From Eubacterium sp. TM05-53 (GTDB taxonomy: Bacteria > Bacillota_I > Bacilli_A > Erysipelotrichales > Erysipelotrichaceae), in contig NZ_QSPK01000073.1 of assembly GCF_003436425.1 (NCBI RefSeq), forward strand, positions 3,968 through 10,610: a stretch of DNA of 6,643 nucleotides, in the 5' to 3' direction. Positions 4,213 to 6,643 of this stretch are shown here, piece by piece; positions within the stretch are counted from its first letter, which is position 1; each line of letters opens with the position of its first letter. The notes below the pieces were generated by a model. It made no database searches. It was given only the letters and a program-made list of their open reading frames with translations, and was not told where the DNA came from. The position numbers and the translations under genes were made by a program.

Positions 4213-6591
4213 ATGAAAAAATTAAAAAAGATTTTTAAATCATTGTTCGCATGTGCTTTAGCTTCCACGACTATCCTTAATGGAAGTATTCAAAGTGTTA
4301 ATGCAAGTGGATATACGCTGAATGTAGATACACCATATGGACTTGATTTAAGTGCAAGTGACAAATGGGCAATAGGAACAAATTCTAATAGTTATGGATA
4401 TGATGTGTATGCCAAACTATCAATCAATGGACAAAAAGTGTATTGTATCCAGCAAAATTCACTAACGATAAATGGTGCTGGCGATTATAGTCCAGAAGTA
4501 TTAGGAACGTATACGGGCAATGCCGCATTAACAAAGAAGCTAGAATATATTTCAACACTAGGATATGGCTTTAACGGAGATTATTCAGATGAAATGGATT
4601 TTGCTACACAGATCCGTATCTGGCAGGAAATGGGGTTAGGCTCAGTAACAAACATCCATCAGGATATTCAAAATAAAATTAATCAGATTAATGATCGATT
4701 AAATGTCATGTATAAAGATGTGTCTTTTTCCAATCAGCAAATTGTATTGCATGGATATGGAAAAGAGTTTGCACAAACATTGACGGATACAAATGGAGTT
4801 CTTCAATACTATAAAGATTATTCTGTTAGTGGATTACATTCACAACGAAATGGAAATGCATTAACAGTATGGGCGGAAAAAGGTGACAGTTTAAAAACAA
4901 ATTTAAAATATGATTGTTACTATTTGAGAAGTCAAACAGGAACAAGTTTGGCTTATGTATCTGGATCTAGCCAAAATGTAGCATTTTTATCGGGGATTGA
5001 TCCCAAAGAAATGTCTGTAAATGTTAGAGTACAATTGGGAACAATTCAATTGACAAAGTTAGACTTTGAAACAGATAGTGTATCGCAAGGAGATGCAACT
5101 TTAAAAGGTGCTACGTTTGAAGTTGTAGATGATAAAACAGGAATATCTGTAGGTACGTTAGTCAGTGATGAAAATGGTTTGACAAATAAATTAGAAGATT
5201 TGCCTACAAATCGAACGTACACAATTAGAGAAGTTCAAGCACCGGTAGGGTATCGATTAAATGAAGAATCAAAAATAGTTGACTTTTCAACTATTGGAAC
5301 AAAGGAAGAAACAATTAAGAATTATTCTGATAAATTTAAAGATCGTGTAAAAACAGGTTCTATTGAAATTCGTAAAGTCAATACGGATGGACAGCAATCT
5401 GAAATCACAGAACCTGAGAAAAATGCGGGATTTATTGTTATGTTGAAAAAATATGTTGAACGGTATGGAAGTGTGGAAGAAGCTTATAAACATAAAGATT
5501 CTATGTTTAATCGTGAATATGATTATCTAACTACGGATAAAGATGGAAATGCCTATTCAAAGCAATTGGCGTATGGCAAATATGTGGTGAAACAGGTAAA
5601 AGGCAATGAAGAGACAGAGATGTTGAAGAATACATTTGAATGCAATATTGACGAACAAGATAAACACTTTGCCTATACGATTAATAATGTACCATTAAAA
5701 TATTATGTAAAACTAGTAAAAAAAGATAAGAAAACAGGTAAGAATGTTACATTTACTTCTGCATCTTTCAAAATTAAGGATTCAAAAGGAAACTACGTTA
5801 CGATGAAAGTAGGTTCTAAAAAATATGATACCTTTACAACATCATCAAAAGGTGGCGTTGGTCTATTCAATGGATCTTATTACGATGGAGAAAATAAGAA
5901 GGGTGAGGTAATTACTCCACTTACATTGAAAGCTGGAAAATATACAGTGGAAGAAGTTAAAACTCCAAATGGTTTTTTAGACACAAACCCAATTGAATTC
6001 ACAATTCAAAAGGACTATGTATCCAAAACAGATGAAGATCCAACTATTGAAGTAGTTATCGAAAATGAACATCCAGTTGGTAAACTTGTGGTAAAAAAAT
6101 CTATTCAAACAACAGAATCAGACAAATCATTTATTGATTCGAGTAAACTAGAAGGTATTTCTTTTACTTTGTCTGCAAAAGAAGATGTAGTTTCAGCTAT
6201 TGATGGCACAACGATTTATAAGGCAGATCAACTTGTTGGAACCTACACAACCGATAAAAATGGAAACATTGAAATTACTGATTTACCTTTAGGACATTAT
6301 GTTTTAAAAGAAACACAAACACTAGATGGGTTGGTTTTGGATGAGAAAGAATACGATGTCGTATTTGAACAAAAAGATACAAAGACAAAGGAATACGTTA
6401 TTAAAAAGCAGATTAAAAATAATACAACAAAAGTAGAAGTATCAAAAAAATCTGTTACAGGAGAAGATGAACTAGAAGGTGCACACTTAGTTGTTACAGA
6501 TAAAGATGGTAATATCGTAGATGAATGGGATTCAACAAATAAACCACATTTAATTGAAGGTTTAACTGTAAATTCAACATATACATCCTGA
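4213..6591 (+). CDS. Thioester-domain, SpaA/CnaB-repeat surface adhesin, truncated
   Basis: This 792-residue secreted protein starts with a Sec signal peptide (KKLKKIFKS, then a hydrophobic core; probable cleavage after VNA at residue 31). Residues about 33-275 form a thioester (TQXA) domain: Cys78 in VYCIQ and Gln133 in ATQIRIW are the expected thioester pair, which in known adhesins bonds covalently to host or partner surfaces. Then come SpaA/CnaB-type isopeptide domains: D1 about 275-368 (Lys282, Glu340), D2 about 381-493 (Lys388, but Gln461 where Glu is expected), D3 about 496-618 (Lys503, Glu581), D4 about 621-736 (Lys628 or 629, Glu700) and a partial D5 from about 738 (Lys745). The frame stops in D5 at VNSTYTS, just before the strand that should carry its Glu. 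There is no LPXTG motif or C-terminal membrane anchor, so the product would be secreted or unanchored. Full-length relatives on mobile elements usually have more CnaB domains and a sortase signal. It is probably a truncated or decaying allele. Confidence 0.85.
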   Translation: MKKLKKIFKSLFACALASTTILNGSIQSVNASGYTLNVDTPYGLDLSASDKWAIGTNSNSYGYDVYAKLSINGQKVYCIQQNSLTINGAGDYSPEVLGTYTGNAALTKKLEYISTLGYGFNGDYSDEMDFATQIRIWQEMGLGSVTNIHQDIQNKINQINDRLNVMYKDVSFSNQQIVLHGYGKEFAQTLTDTNGVLQYYKDYSVSGLHSQRNGNALTVWAEKGDSLKTNLKYDCYYLRSQTGTSLAYVSGSSQNVAFLSGIDPKEMSVNVRVQLGTIQLTKLDFETDSVSQGDATLKGATFEVVDDKTGISVGTLVSDENGLTNKLEDLPTNRTYTIREVQAPVGYRLNEESKIVDFSTIGTKEETIKNYSDKFKDRVKTGSIEIRKVNTDGQQSEITEPEKNAGFIVMLKKYVERYGSVEEAYKHKDSMFNREYDYLTTDKDGNAYSKQLAYGKYVVKQVKGNEETEMLKNTFECNIDEQDKHFAYTINNVPLKYYVKLVKKDKKTGKNVTFTSASFKIKDSKGNYVTMKVGSKKYDTFTTSSKGGVGLFNGSYYDGENKKGEVITPLTLKAGKYTVEEVKTPNGFLDTNPIEFTIQKDYVSKTDEDPTIEVVIENEHPVGKLVVKKSIQTTESDKSFIDSSKLEGISFTLSAKEDVVSAIDGTTIYKADQLVGTYTTDKNGNIEITDLPLGHYVLKETQTLDGLVLDEKEYDVVFEQKDTKTKEYVIKKQIKNNTTKVEVSKKSVTGEDELEGAHLVVTDKDGNIVDEWDSTNKPHLIEGLTVNSTYTS

Positions 6592-6643
6592 ACTATTCAT
6601 GAAAATATAAAAATTCGTAGAATGTTCCTAATTTAAAGGAAAT
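6592..6643 (+). pseudogene. Decayed remainder of the fifth CnaB domain
   Basis: Directly after TGA 6589, the same frame reads TIHEN, which fits the ETIxExGY continuation expected in a CnaB domain with the Glu codon replaced by the stop. Shifted frames give NVPNLKE at 6621-6641, also plausible as domain sequence. This suggests one or more frameshifts and substitutions rather than a clean insertion of foreign DNA. The stretch is short and the window ends, so the call is tentative. Confidence 0.35.

Noticed and set aside
152..6591. TGA recoding as a shared explanation for the stops at 152 and 6589
   Set aside because: The expected residues differ (Leu at 152; probably Glu at 6589), TGG is used for Trp, and TGA ends parA normally.
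1..6643. Circular molecule suggested by GGAAAT at both window ends
   Set aside because: A six-base overlap is too short to be evidence, and joining the ends does not produce a sensible gene.
1..6643. CRISPR arrays, tRNA or rRNA genes, insertion-sequence transposases
   Set aside because: No regularly spaced repeats with unique spacers, no cloverleaf-type or rRNA-like sequence and no transposase motifs were found by eye on either strand.

Overview
The window is AT-rich DNA read almost entirely from the + strand, with strong purine-rich ribosome binding sites and U-tailed terminators. It suggests a low-GC Gram-positive (Firmicutes) bacterium, probably gut-associated, carrying part of an integrative or conjugative element. 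The taxon is inferred from gene types and base use only. No integrase, relaxase or type IV secretion gene lies inside the window, so the mobile-element assignment rests on the ParA/ParB pair, the surface adhesin gene, a cargo-like gene and an apparent gene-disruption junction.

Left flank (1-370). The window opens with the 3' end of an XRE-family helix-turn-helix gene of the HigA-antitoxin type, broken by an in-frame TGA and followed by a good terminator. Next comes what looks like the intact promoter, ribosome binding site and first ten codons of a low-molecular-weight protein tyrosine phosphatase gene. The frame stops seven codons later, inside the CX5R active-site loop. I read this as a likely attachment-site junction between chromosome and element. 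Region 371-573 has no credible gene. It holds a 14-bp palindrome, three TGTGCC motifs, a terminator and a promoter-proximal inverted repeat.

Cargo (574-2082). One 502-residue protein has an N-terminal domain resembling the TIR / nucleoside-deoxyribosyltransferase-like (DUF4062-type) fold, with an SGTxxEI signature. A less recognisable C-terminal part ends in beta-rich segments. It is a candidate single-gene defence effector. The terminators on either side of it share an exact 20-base direct repeat, so the gene looks like an inserted cassette.

Partition module (2191-3907). parA and parB overlap by 47 bases and form one translation unit. About 200 non-coding bases follow (3908-4102). They contain a possible terminator and three copies of a CTAGTAARTA-type motif that could be a centromere (parS-like) or an operator.

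Adhesin module (4103-6643). A 21-residue hydrophobic peptide is followed at once by a terminator hairpin that sits directly before the ribosome binding site of the adhesin gene, an arrangement that suggests attenuation. The adhesin has a signal peptide, a thioester (TQXA) domain and four complete SpaA/CnaB-like domains plus a fifth that is cut off. It ends at a stop codon inside domain five without an LPXTG anchor. The 52 bases after the stop look like decayed coding sequence of the same domain.

How the parts may work together: ParA/ParB would keep the element stably inherited, the adhesin would mediate cell-surface or mating contact, and the cargo protein would protect the host from competing mobile DNA. 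The last two roles are inference.
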